The notes beneath the pieces were generated by a model. It worked only from the letters and a program-made list of their open reading frames with translations. It was not told where the DNA came from and searched no databases. A program made the translations under genes and the position numbers. This document shows positions 47,156-56,242 of a DNA stretch of 64,000 nucleotides, in pieces. The stretch spans positions 999,753-1,063,752 of the forward strand of contig NZ_JAPNOZ010000012.1 of the NCBI RefSeq assembly GCF_029955155.1, in the 5' to 3' direction. This DNA is from Psychrobacillus sp. NEAU-3TGS. GTDB taxonomy: Bacteria; Bacillota; Bacilli; Bacillales_A; Planococcaceae. The stretch's first letter is position 1; each line of letters starts with the position of its first letter.

Positions 47156-48147
47156 ACGTTTTGTCCCTGTTTAATCGTTTGCATCACGATATCTATTAGC
47201 TCATCTGCTGTTTTTCCTTCTGCTTCTCCTTCGTAATTAAGTAATAAACGATGTCTAAGCACCGGTTTTGCAACAGATTTAATATCTGCAATCGATACAT
47301 GATAACGTCCAGCAACTAACGCACGCGCTTTCGCTAGTTTGATAAGACTTTGCAAACCACGTGGCCCACTTCCATACTGAACATATTGTGCAACCTCAGG
47401 GATGATAGCAGCTTCGGGATGTGTAGCAGCTACTAGATCTACTGCATATTCCAGCATATCATCTGCTATTAGCACTTCTTTTACCATTTGCTGTGCATGT
47501 ACGATTTCTGTCGCATTCATAATTTTATTCAACTGAATGGACTCCCCGCCCGTCGTTCGCTTAGTAATCTCCATCAGCTCTTCCTTAGATGGATAGGAAA
47601 CAAGAATTTTACATAAGAAACGGTCCATTTGAGCTTCTGGTAATGGATATGTCCCTTCCATTTCAATTGGGTTTTGTGTAGCAAGAACGAAAAAAGGTTT
47701 ATCCATTTGCTTCGTTTCTCCAAGAACTGTTACCGTTTTTTCCCCCATTGCTTCTAAAAGCGCACTTTGTGTTTTCGGTGTTGCTCGGTTTATTTCGTCT
47801 GCTAAAACCATTTGACTAAAAATAGGTCCTTTTTGAAATGTAAATTGCTGTTTACCATTTTCCAATCTTTCGATCATACTCGTTCCCGTTATATCGGATG
47901 GCATTAAGTCTGGTGTAAATTGAATTCGCGAAAAGGATAAATCGAGCACTTCAGAAATTGTCCGAATAAGCATAGTCTTTCCTAGCCCTGGCAGCCCTTC
48001 AAGTAGCGCATGACCATCGGCTAATACACAGTAAATGGAAAACTCTACAGCTTCTTTTTGACCTACGATAAAGTGACCTATTTCTGCTCGAACTTCCTCT
48101 AAACGTTTACTTATATTTGTGTAATCCTCTGTTGTAAAAGTCATCAT
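47152..48147 (-). CDS. MoxR-family AAA+ ATPase
   Basis: A 331-residue ATPase with Walker A EGLPGLGKT (about 55), Walker B VLADEINRA, sensor 1 ATQNPIEMEGTYPLPEAQMDRF and a C-terminal lid domain. MoxR ATPases act as chaperones that mature VWA proteins, and two VWA genes lie in the same operon. It starts nine bases behind the Gly-Gln-repeat gene. A second MoxR gene runs off the right edge of the window. Confidence 0.94.
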   Translation of the reverse strand: MMTFTTEDYTNISKRLEEVRAEIGHFIVGQKEAVEFSIYCVLADGHALLEGLPGLGKTMLIRTISEVLDLSFSRIQFTPDLMPSDITGTSMIERLENGKQQFTFQKGPIFSQMVLADEINRATPKTQSALLEAMGEKTVTVLGETKQMDKPFFVLATQNPIEMEGTYPLPEAQMDRFLCKILVSYPSKEELMEITKRTTGGESIQLNKIMNATEIVHAQQMVKEVLIADDMLEYAVDLVAATHPEAAIIPEVAQYVQYGSGPRGLQSLIKLAKARALVAGRYHVSIADIKSVAKPVLRHRLLLNYEGEAEGKTADELIDIVMQTIKQGQNV

Positions 48148-48156
48148 TATCCTCCC

Positions 48157-49551
48157 TTATTCACTATTTTCAACGGTTGAAAAATAATCCTGAACGATTC
48201 GCTGTAAATCTGACGGCAGTTGCAAGCGCTCAGAGCTTTTTATATAGGAATCTGCATACTCATTAACAACTTCTTCATACGGCTTCGCTGAACCACGTGT
48301 CACTGGTACCTCGCCAGGTTGCTCACTAGCGGCTTCTCCCTCTCCTAGCTCTCCTCCATCTACAGAAGTGTCACCAGTTCCTCCGATTCTTGATGGAATG
48401 GAAAGAAGATCCCTTCCACCAGAACCCTTACCTGCTCCTTGACCTTGACCTTGGCCCTGACCTTGACCCTGTCCTTGGCCTTGTCCCTGACCTTGGCCTT
48501 GTCCCTGACCTTGGCCTTGTCCCTGACCTTGACCCTGTCCTTGGCCTTGTCCCTGACCTTGACCCTGTCCCTGGCCTTGGCCTTGGCTCTGACTTTGGCC
48601 TTGTCCTTGATTTTGTCCCTGGCTTTGGGTAGACTGATTAGGATTTTTTGGCGTATTGGCGTTGGAACTACTCTGCGCTATTTGATTAGAAGTAAAAGGA
48701 AACGATTTTCCCATCTTGCTTAAAGCGGTTTGGGAGGTAGCTGCACTTTTTGATAAAGCGCTTACTGTATCTTCTAGAGAAGCAAGCTCTTTTTGTTCCT
48801 CTGCCGATAGAGATGATTCAGTTGAGTCCCCTTGCTCTGCAAGCTCCTTCTTCTTTTCTAACTTTTGTTCTTTTAAAGCTAATTCTTTTTGCTTTTTCAC
48901 CATTTCACGTAAAGCTTCTTCTGCAGTTTCTACTTCTTTAAGCTTCTCTTTTAATTCTTTTATTTCTTTTTTTACGGGCTTTGCTAGATTTTTTTTCTCT
49001 AATTTATCTACTTCTTTTTTCATTTCCTTCACAATTTGATCTTCTTTCTCTATATCCTTCGCTTCCAACTGGGTTGCTGCTGGAAATGCATATAGGACAA
49101 GGGCTGCAGTAAAAGCAATGACAAATCCAATAATCCATTTAGGCTGCATATAGCGCTTTTCTCGTTGCTTAAATTGTACAAATGCTTTTTCACTACTTTT
49201 CTCGGCTTTATCAAGTAACTCCTTAATGATTGGAGATTTCTTGTGCAAGAAAGAAACTGCTGTTAACAACAAATTATCCGGAAAGTAAGCATCCAGTTTT
49301 CGAGCCGCAGCTTCCTTAGAAGGTCTTTTCCAAAATGCATACAGAAAAACAGCAATAAAAACAATGCTACCAACAAGCACAGAAATTCGAATATAATATG
49401 GAAATACAAATAACCTGGAGACGAGTAGAATAGCCGCAACAGAAGTAAATCCATAAAACAATGCCGCTTGGAGCATTCTAATATAATGCTCCAATGCGAG
49501 ACGACTTTTAGCTTTTCCGATATAACGAATTAACTTGTGTGGGCTACTCAT
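48157..49551 (-). CDS. coiled-coil membrane protein with Gly-Gln repeats (DUF4175-like)
   Basis: A 464-residue protein. Three membrane helices (about 30-48, 54-72 and 138-156) with WKRPSKEAAARKLDA between them; a Lys/Glu coiled coil (about 165-245); a Ser/Asn stretch; about 60 residues of Gly-Gln dipeptides (about 310-372); then an acidic Gly-rich part and a conserved-looking C-terminus (YEEVVNEYADSYIKSSE). The C-terminus and helices recall DUF4175 proteins found near MoxR-VWA genes. The repeat may be a flexible extracytoplasmic spacer. Function unknown. Confidence 0.8.
   Translation of the reverse strand: MSSPHKLIRYIGKAKSRLALEHYIRMLQAALFYGFTSVAAILLVSRLFVFPYYIRISVLVGSIVFIAVFLYAFWKRPSKEAAARKLDAYFPDNLLLTAVSFLHKKSPIIKELLDKAEKSSEKAFVQFKQREKRYMQPKWIIGFVIAFTAALVLYAFPAATQLEAKDIEKEDQIVKEMKKEVDKLEKKNLAKPVKKEIKELKEKLKEVETAEEALREMVKKQKELALKEQKLEKKKELAEQGDSTESSLSAEEQKELASLEDTVSALSKSAATSQTALSKMGKSFPFTSNQIAQSSSNANTPKNPNQSTQSQGQNQGQGQSQSQGQGQGQGQGQGQGQGQGQGQGQGQGQGQGQGQGQGQGQGQGQGQGQGQGAGKGSGGRDLLSIPSRIGGTGDTSVDGGELGEGEAASEQPGEVPVTRGSAKPYEEVVNEYADSYIKSSERLQLPSDLQRIVQDYFSTVENSE
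48436..48621. repeat. variable-number tandem repeat encoding Gly-Gln
   Basis: Six-base units (plus strand CCTTGA/CCTTGG/CCCTGA/CCTTGT, complement coding Gly-Gln) repeat about thirty times and combine into longer blocks such as GGCCTTGTCCCTGACCTT, which occurs several times. Near-identity of neighbouring blocks points to recent slippage. Units are in-frame multiples of six, so copy changes keep the reading frame. Confidence 0.85.
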
Positions 49552-49564
49552 CTTAACTTCCTCC

Positions 49565-50406
49565 TCATCTCGTACGTTTCATATTGACACGTAATTTTTT
49601 CACAGCAATAAAGATCGAGAAAACTGTTATACATATATAGAAAATCGTATATCCAATCCAAATCGGAAGATCCACTTTCGTTGATTCTGTTATAAAGCTA
49701 TCCGAACCTGGCGAAATTAACGTAAGCATTAAAACAACTGGATTAATACTTGCAAAAAATGAGCAATAGGTGATGAAGCTAAAGTTCCTGCTGCCATGCT
49801 ATTCATACCAGTTATAACTAGGTAAATAAATCCGGTAACTGCAGTGAAAAAAATCATCGTTCCATAGGTCGCGATCATCGCAACAATTGTTTTACGAATT
49901 ATAGTGGAGTACATAATGCCGATCCCACCGATAGCAAGCATCGTTAAAAAGAAAAACAAGAAAATAATCCCTAGTTGCCCTGGAGATACCCCTCCAAAAA
50001 GGAAAACTAAACTATAAATAGGTAAACCCGCTACAACCAATAACAAAAGAAAAGCAATGGACGAAGTTAGCTTTCCGAAAATAATTTGAAAAGAGGTTTG
50101 GGAAGTTGTCAGCAAAATATTTAACGTTTGCTTCTCCCGCTCCGAACTAATGGCACCTGCAGTCAAGCCTGGTGTGATAAACAGAATGAGGCCAAGCTGA
50201 ATATAGGAAAGCATTGCAAACATGAAGAAACTTTCTTCTGGTCGGAAATAACCAGTACCAGTAAACGATGTAGTCAGCATGATAAAGCCGAATACAAATA
50301 TACACATTGCGATTAAATAAAAGAGAATACCCGTAAAGCTTTTTAACGAGCGAAAGCGTAGCTTTATTTCCTTTACTAATACGGGATTTGCAAGTAATTG
50401 CTTCAT
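49565..50406 (-). pseudogene. ABC-2 type permease, frameshifted near C-terminus
   Basis: The first 225 codons encode a membrane permease with about six helices and the conserved AGAISSEREKQTLNILLTT. The frame stops at 49729. If the T6 run on this strand (plus 49754-49759) had one more base, it would continue ASINPVVLMLTLISPGSDSF, a further membrane helix (WIGYTIFYICITVFSIFIAV) and a basic end, stopping at 49565, 13 bp before the next gene. The permease pairs with the ATPase gene just upstream. Whether it is a true mutation or a read error cannot be told here. Confidence 0.8.
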
Positions 50407-50408
50407 CC

Positions 50409-51338
50409 TTATTTCACCCCTTTCGTAATTTCCATGAACACATCTTCTAAGTCCGTCTCTGTTTCTGAAAAAGAAATAATTTTCAAGGATTGGTCTAGTG
50501 CCTTTCTCAGCAAATTAATTTGATCCTCTTCTGTACCTCTATAATTAAATGTAATGGAATTTTTCTCCACCTCTAATTCTACTTTAGAGACAAAAGGATC
50601 CTCTTCGAAAAACTGAACAGCATTTTCTAATAATCCTTTTAGCTTCACCGTTATTTGTTTTTCTCCCGCAAGCTGCGCTTGAATATCTGCAACGGATCCA
50701 TGCGCGATTAATCTTCCACCATCGATAACGCCAATTTCATCACACATTTCTGCTAGCTCAGGCAATATATGAGAGGATATAAGAATCGTTTTGCCCATTC
50801 CTTTTAATTGTCTTAGAATATCTCTCATTTCAACGCGAGCTCTTGGATCTAATCCAGAAGCCGGTTCATCCAGGATTAACACCTTAGGATCATGAATAAG
50901 TGAACGCGCCAAACATAAGCGTTGCTTCATCCCCCGAGAAAGCAGATCAACATAGTCATAGCGTTTATGGCTTAAATTCACAAGCTCTAGTAATTGAGGT
51001 ATTAAAACTTCTCTTTCTTTTTCTGAAATACCGTAGCTCGCTCCATAAAAATCTAAATACTCATTTGCTTTTAATTGGTCGTAAACACCGAAAAAGTCAG
51101 GCATATAACCAATTTGTTTTCGCACTTCATGTGCATCAGTTTTTACACTTTTTCCATTAACAAAAGCATCGCCAGAAGTAGGTTGAAGTAGTGTCGCCAA
51201 TATTGAAAAAGTAGTGGATTTTCCGGCTCCGTTTGCTCCTACAAATCCAAAGACGGTACCTTCTTCTAAAGTAAGGTTTAAGTCATTCAATGCATAAAAA
51301 GAGCCGTACTTTTTCGTTAATCCTTTTATTTCAATCAT
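50409..51338 (-). CDS. NatA-type ABC transporter ATPase
   Basis: A 309-residue ATPase: Walker A GANGAGKST (about 37), Q-loop GYMPDFFGVYDQL, signature LSRGMKQRLCLARSL, Walker B VLILDEPASGLDPRA and a C-terminal domain typical of ABC-2 exporters. It is followed by its permease two bases later and overlaps the upstream membrane-protein gene by four bases (ATGA). Substrate unknown; context with MoxR-VWA proteins suggests an envelope function, as gliding-type and Gld-like ABC-2 systems have. Confidence 0.92.
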   Translation of the reverse strand: MIEIKGLTKKYGSFYALNDLNLTLEEGTVFGFVGANGAGKSTTFSILATLLQPTSGDAFVNGKSVKTDAHEVRKQIGYMPDFFGVYDQLKANEYLDFYGASYGISEKEREVLIPQLLELVNLSHKRYDYVDLLSRGMKQRLCLARSLIHDPKVLILDEPASGLDPRARVEMRDILRQLKGMGKTILISSHILPELAEMCDEIGVIDGGRLIAHGSVADIQAQLAGEKQITVKLKGLLENAVQFFEEDPFVSKVELEVEKNSITFNYRGTEEDQINLLRKALDQSLKIISFSETETDLEDVFMEITKGVK

Positions 51339-53746
51339 TGCGTAACATCTCCTTTCAAACGTACCTCTGGAAGTCTCGAATATGAATCACCTTGGACCGA
51401 TTTTTTTTGCAATTTATAATATATTTCGCCTTTATCATTGATATAATTTTGGATGTTTTCCGTATTAGTGAATCTGCTTTCCGTTATTGCTTCAAAGCTC
51501 TCTGTTTCCATATTCCATATTTCAATTGTTTGGGAATTTCGATCTGTATTAGCAATTTGTAATTGTGTCCAATTTACTCGATCTAATGGGATTGTATCAG
51601 GGATTTTCCAATACACATTATACTCTCCATCATCTAAATACCACTCCAAACTATTGTTCATTACTGGTTCCATATGTTTCCCATATTCATCCGTATTGAC
51701 ATTAACAGTGAACATATTCGCAGGTAATACAAATTCTCCCGCAAAGACTGTTTCTGCTGTGAATGGCTGTATGAGTAAATGAAGAGCGGACATCTCAACT
51801 TTTTTATCCTTTAACGTAATAGGCACAATATTATCCTCTGCAAAACCAGTAATTACAGGACTCTTACCATATTGGTCTCCCATTAGGCTAGCTGAATACA
51901 TCGATTGCTTTCGTTGTTCTATTAAATCAATGGAAGTACCTGAGTTTATTCCATAGTTTTGATTGATATATGGATTTGAAATTGGCATTAACATAACTGA
52001 GCTTAACTTTTTATTTACTTCCAGTTTTTCTCCTGGTTCAAGATCACCAAGCGGGATTAATTTACTTCCAGACCATACGGAGACTTCTTTTACGACAAAA
52101 GGAAAATTATTTTGTACAGTTCCAGTAAGCTGGCTTGCCTCTACTCGAAGGTCTACATCAAAATTTCCTACTTCCGGTATTTGGGTTTCTCCGAACAAGG
52201 AGGAAACGGACCAATAACCTACGTCTCTAAATGTTAGCTCACTATTCGATGCGTGTTTTTCCATAATTGCATTTTCATGTACATTTGGCGATTGTCCTGT
52301 AAATGTATTAAAATTCCGCTTTGCAACCATGGTAGTAGTAGTCGGAGCTTCAAACGTGAAATCACCACTTTTGTTACTTAAAAGGGACTCAGCATAATAG
52401 CCTTGCAAGCTTTTATCCTCATTTACATGTAAAAAGGAAGATTGTTGTACTTGAGGACGTGCAATTCTATCTCTTGCCCCATAACCGAAAATAGCAGCAG
52501 AAGCAATGATTGCTGTGAGTGGTATAATTCCCCAAGCATACTCTCTCTTGTCTTTTCTTTTCAATATGATATAGAGCAGAGGCACAATAATTATCATATA
52601 AACGACTACAATTCCAATCATCAATGGAGTAGAAACTTTAAACGAACTAAATAAGGAATTCGTGTCTCCTAATTCATAAACGAGTTGGTCTTTACTATTA
52701 GTATAGCCGTACATATTTGGTGTATTTTGTACATTCACTGACTGTAAAATAGTTGACATCAAATCACTATAAACTGGATCTTTCGCTAATGGATCGTCAC
52801 CAAGAGAAAAGGTCGTTTGGATAATCGCACCACTGCCCATTTGTTTCTTTGCAGCTAGGATGGTTCCATCTACTTTAAATAAAGGTGTGGCACCTTCGTT
52901 TAATTTTGCATTATGCACAGTTAAATCATTCGTTAATGTATTATTTGCAGTAAATGCGCGCATCTTCTCTGGCGTTAAATTTTGAGTTGTTGTTTCTAAC
53001 GTTAAAGGCAAGTATTCCCCTAACTTTCCTACTTCGGCTATTAGATTATCAGAAGCGCCTATTACGATATTTCCGCCTGAATTGACATAATCAATAAGTG
53101 CTTGTTGCTGTGCATCAGCTAAATCTGCTAATACAAATTCATCTAAAATAATATAGTCAGCCATTTCCCATGCTACCGCCTCGTTTGGTAAAGAAAAATT
53201 ACTTAGCTGGGCAACATGGATCACTTCATCATTTATTTGGTTTGGTTGTTTAATCTGATTCAAAGCCTTTAGTCGGTCCGCACTGTCTGTCAGCGTAAGA
53301 TAAAAAATAGTCGTAGGATCATAAAAGTTTGTTCGTAAATTTTTGGTTCCCTTGAAATCGATAGATTTTCCTTTTTCCCATCCACCTTCAAAAAAATGTA
53401 TCAACTGAACAGTTGACCCTTGGTAACTATAGTCTTCTCCCAAGCCACTTACCGCAACTTGAACAGTTTTCGTTTCTCCTGCTCCGATTTCAAACGGAAT
53501 AGCGATTGCATTTCCTAGGTTGTACGATTCCACAGTATCTAACACGAGATCTCCAGAAAATGCCTCTCCCTTGTTTTCAACAGTTAAGGTAATCGGTAAA
53601 CCTTCCCCATATTTTGCTTTTCCATTGAATCCAGTCGTCACCTTAACATTCAAGTTAGGTGCTGCAAGGACACTTACTGTTGGTAATATTGTAAAATAGA
53701 TAAATAGTGCTGAAATAAATAACGTTAACTTCCGAATATGCATCAT
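51335..53746 (-). CDS. large signal-peptide membrane protein, first gene of the ABC-MoxR-VWA operon
   Basis: An 803-residue protein. Signal peptide with likely cleavage after SVLAAP (about residue 29), a beta-rich ectodomain of some 350 residues starting LNVKVTTGFNGKAKYGEG, with a GASDNLIAEVG Rossmann-like part, then two membrane helices (about 380-400 and 412-430) and a second long beta-rich region. GldG-like or DUF7408-like proteins in ABC-2 operons have such a layout. I chose ATG at 53746 since GGGGGAAAA precedes it; the open frame extends upstream into ccpC. Function unknown. Confidence 0.8.
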   Translation of the reverse strand: MMHIRKLTLFISALFIYFTILPTVSVLAAPNLNVKVTTGFNGKAKYGEGLPITLTVENKGEAFSGDLVLDTVESYNLGNAIAIPFEIGAGETKTVQVAVSGLGEDYSYQGSTVQLIHFFEGGWEKGKSIDFKGTKNLRTNFYDPTTIFYLTLTDSADRLKALNQIKQPNQINDEVIHVAQLSNFSLPNEAVAWEMADYIILDEFVLADLADAQQQALIDYVNSGGNIVIGASDNLIAEVGKLGEYLPLTLETTTQNLTPEKMRAFTANNTLTNDLTVHNAKLNEGATPLFKVDGTILAAKKQMGSGAIIQTTFSLGDDPLAKDPVYSDLMSTILQSVNVQNTPNMYGYTNSKDQLVYELGDTNSLFSSFKVSTPLMIGIVVVYMIIIVPLLYIILKRKDKREYAWGIIPLTAIIASAAIFGYGARDRIARPQVQQSSFLHVNEDKSLQGYYAESLLSNKSGDFTFEAPTTTTMVAKRNFNTFTGQSPNVHENAIMEKHASNSELTFRDVGYWSVSSLFGETQIPEVGNFDVDLRVEASQLTGTVQNNFPFVVKEVSVWSGSKLIPLGDLEPGEKLEVNKKLSSVMLMPISNPYINQNYGINSGTSIDLIEQRKQSMYSASLMGDQYGKSPVITGFAEDNIVPITLKDKKVEMSALHLLIQPFTAETVFAGEFVLPANMFTVNVNTDEYGKHMEPVMNNSLEWYLDDGEYNVYWKIPDTIPLDRVNWTQLQIANTDRNSQTIEIWNMETESFEAITESRFTNTENIQNYINDKGEIYYKLQKKSVQGDSYSRLPEVRLKGDVTQ

Positions 53747-53792
53747 TTTTCCCCCTTTACTTCTTAGTACGCTATTAATGGGGGAAAGTTCC

Positions 53793-54668
53793 TTATTGAA
53801 AAATTTGTGCATGTTTTTTTACAATACTTACGAAAGCTTCCACTTGGGGTAGTTCAAAGGCTGCATCGTAACCAATAAGCCAAGTATCTCTAGTTAACTC
53901 AAACTGCTCTTCGTTATTTGTTAACGGAATTTTATGCACATCTTCCTGCCCAGTCAAAGTAATGGATGGCAAAATGGCATAACCAATCCCATTTAAGGCC
54001 ATTTGCTTACATGTCTCAATTTGATCGACAATTATTTGTCTTTTTGGATTGCTAGAGAAATGTTTTTGCCACCATTGCTGAATTTCCTGATAATAGTTTG
54101 AATCACTCTTAAATTGAATAAATGGCTTATCTGTTGTTAGCACATCGTCTATAGAAGTCATTTCTTTATCCACTAAATAAAGTGTATCTCGAAAAAGGTG
54201 TATTTTATTTCCTTTCCAGTCTGTTTGCCCACGCACAATACCAATTTGCGCCTCTCCATCATAGATGGCTTTTACAATTTCTGAGCTCCAGCCAGTTAAA
54301 AGAGATACCTTTGCTTCTGGATATGTTTGGACAAAATCCTTCAATACTTTTGGCAACCAATTTTGCCCGACTATCGAGGCACAAGCAATTTTTAGCGTCC
54401 CATGCACTTTAGAGGTTAGCGATTGAATTGTTTCATATAGCGCTTCTTTTTGTTGAATCATATTTGACGCAAACTCAATAACCAATTCGCCTTCTGGTGT
54501 AGCAGTCAACCCTTTTTGAGAACGTAAAAAAAGCTTGGTATTCCACTCTTTCTCAATCGTTTGAAGTCGTTGTGAAAGTGCAGGCTGAGACAAAAATAAC
54601 CGCTCTGCTGCTTTTCGCATATTTTGTTCTTCTGCCAATGTTTTAATAACTAGAAAATCAGAAGTCAT
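53793..54668 (-). CDS. ccpC: LysR-type regulator CcpC
   Basis: A 291-residue LysR regulator. N-terminal winged helix KTLAEEQNMRKAAERLFLSQPALSQRLQTIE (family positions 5-35) and a substrate domain with ASIVGQNWLPKVLKDF, FIQFKSDSNYYQEIQQWW and DQIETCKQMALNGIGYAILPS, which agree closely with B. subtilis CcpC, the citrate-responsive repressor of citB and citZ. It keeps its place behind ykuL/darB. AAGGAGG precedes the ATG. The minus-strand operon below starts 46 bp after its stop, so read-through is possible. Confidence 0.92.
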   Translation of the reverse strand: MTSDFLVIKTLAEEQNMRKAAERLFLSQPALSQRLQTIEKEWNTKLFLRSQKGLTATPEGELVIEFASNMIQQKEALYETIQSLTSKVHGTLKIACASIVGQNWLPKVLKDFVQTYPEAKVSLLTGWSSEIVKAIYDGEAQIGIVRGQTDWKGNKIHLFRDTLYLVDKEMTSIDDVLTTDKPFIQFKSDSNYYQEIQQWWQKHFSSNPKRQIIVDQIETCKQMALNGIGYAILPSITLTGQEDVHKIPLTNNEEQFELTRDTWLIGYDAAFELPQVEAFVSIVKKHAQIFQ

Positions 54669-54687
54669 TTTTTATCCTCCTTACATG

Positions 54688-54719
54688 AAAAAGAAGGCCC
54701 TTAATCGTAAGAGGCCTTC
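54688..54719 (-). terminator. intrinsic terminator of darB
   Basis: GAAGGCC (54693-54699) and GGCCTTC (54713-54719) flank a 13-base loop; on the minus strand TTTTT follows. It lies between darB and ccpC. Confidence 0.8.
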
Positions 54720-54734
54720 ACTACTTTTACATAA

Positions 54735-55187
54735 TTATACTTGAGTTTCTTGTGTTTGGTATAAATACTTTTTCATTTGTTTTAAGATGACTCTTCTTGT
54801 TAAAATTCCTAAAAAAGTTCGCTCGTCATCTATTACGCATATATAAGGATTATTCACTAACAAATCTAATCCTTTTTGAAATTTTTCTTTTATGTGAATA
54901 ACCGCTACGTCTGTTTTCATTATATCGTCAACTTTTAGTTCAGGTAATCGTTCATATTCAATATGTTCAAGTCCTAAAATTTCATCAGTGATTTGTTGTG
55001 AGCTTATTAATCCATGTAGTCTGTATTTCACGTCTAGAACTGGAATAGAAGAATACCCAGTTTTAGTTAATACTAATAATGCATGTTCTGCGTTATTACC
55101 TAGTTGTACATGTGCTACTTTTTCTGCTGAAATAATATATTCCTCTATTGGAATTTGTAAAAAATCTTTACTGTTTGCGACTATCAT
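54735..55187 (-). CDS. darB: DarB/CbpB, CBS-domain c-di-AMP receptor
   Basis: A 150-residue protein of two CBS domains, matching B. subtilis YkuL/DarB in length and in KVAHVQLGNNAEHALLVLTKTGY, YRLHGLI and FLGILTRRVILK. In B. subtilis and Listeria this protein binds c-di-AMP; when free it binds and stimulates Rel, and DarB also affects pyruvate carboxylase. AAAGGAG precedes the ATG. It keeps its place beside ccpC. Confidence 0.93.
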   Translation of the reverse strand: MIVANSKDFLQIPIEEYIISAEKVAHVQLGNNAEHALLVLTKTGYSSIPVLDVKYRLHGLISSQQITDEILGLEHIEYERLPELKVDDIMKTDVAVIHIKEKFQKGLDLLVNNPYICVIDDERTFLGILTRRVILKQMKKYLYQTQETQV

Positions 55188-55485
55188 AGCATTCTACTCC
55201 TTTGTCTGTTTTCGTTTTAAGAAAACATACCCTATGAAACTATGATAGCATATGAATGGATAAAAAAACTATGGAATCGCTTACATTTATTTTTTATTTT
55301 TTGTGTGATATGACTAGACATTTCATTTCGGCCATTCTTTTCAATGTACTAAAAAATTCTGATTATCAAAATGGATTAGTCAAACAATACTGTGGCATTC
55401 CACTGATGTCATTGCTGGATGAAGATCGATGTAACTTAATGACTATGATAACTGTAACTAGGTTCTAACCGCTTTTTTCGCAGTC
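55188..55485. other. intergenic stretch upstream of darB
   Basis: It holds the darB promoter region. A plus-strand frame of 70 codons from 55256 has no ribosome binding site and no recognisable product. Nothing else is evident. Confidence 0.4.
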
Positions 55486-56144
55486 TAGAGAAACTGTGCG
55501 GTAGTGAGTTGAATGAAGTGGACGCTTGGATTTCCGCTACAGGGTGGACGCTTTCCGCGGGTACGGCTTCCATCTCCTCGGAGCTCCGAAAACAAATGCT
55601 CCTACGGTTACTCGTCGCAAAGACATTGGTCAAACAAAGTTCGACCAATGTCTTTCCTGCGGGGCTTTCAGCTCGTACTGTTCCCGCTGGAGTTGCCACC
55701 CCTTCGCTACAATCCAATAGAGTTTGCTATTTACTCCATAATGAGACACTAAATTTAGTACTATGTTGCATTTTCTATGGGTGAAAACCTTTGATTAGTT
55801 GAAAAGATATACTATCTAGCGATGGTTATCTATTGTTGGGACCCATTACTTGAATAGCTAATAGCAACTTCCCTATAATTTATACTGTACATAAAATGAT
55901 TTTAAATAAGAAACAGCTGGACAGTGGTAAATAAATTAAAGAGCTTTTTTGCATTTAATTATCGATTAGTCAGCAAGTTCTATTGATGGAAGCGCAAGTT
56001 GGCGACACCTGCGGGATCAGCGGGACAGGTGAGACCCCACAGGAGCGTGCGACGAGGAGGCTCACCGCCCGCCCCGCGGTAAGCGTCCGCCTGGAGCGGA
56101 AATCAATTCCCTTTGCCGTATCTCTTTACCGCGCAGTTTCCCTA
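55486..56144. mobile_element. MITE-like composite element, copy 2 (659 bp)
   Basis: The same architecture as copy 1: terminal inverted repeats TAGAGAAACTGTGCGGTA (55486-55503) and TACCGCGCAGTTTCCCTA (56127-56144), 16 of 18 pairing, around inverted GC-rich arms (left about 55515-55728, right about 55978-56105). The central AT-rich spacer is partly conserved (AAAACCTTTGATTAGTTGAA-like against the corresponding part of copy 1). The left arm carries an extra insert with a perfect 13-bp hairpin, AAAGACATTGGTC (55619-55631) and GACCAATGTCTTT (55643-55655). No transposase is encoded. Confidence 0.7.
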
Positions 56145-56204
56145 TACTCCAAATCACAAAAGGGTCAACTAGTTGTCGTTTGGTAAAAGCTAAGCTCCCT
56201 AAAA

Positions 56205-56242
56205 TACAAAAAAACCGTAAATTTAAAGTACAATTTACGGTT
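56205..56242 (-). terminator. intrinsic terminator of the GGDEF-EAL gene
   Basis: AACCGTAAATTT (56213-56224) pairs with AATTTACGGTT (56232-56242); on the minus strand T7 follows. It overlaps the stop codon of the gene. Confidence 0.8.

Noticed and set aside
48390-48723. Two plus-strand frames rich in Leu-Gly-Pro-Asp or Leu-Thr
   Set aside because: Shadows of the Gly-Gln codon repeat on the other strand.
55256-55468. 70-codon plus-strand frame beginning MDKKTMESL
   Set aside because: No ribosome binding site, odd composition and its end runs into the MITE-like element.
55436-56186. Five overlapping short frames in element copy 2
   Set aside because: They occupy several frames and both strands of one non-coding repeat.
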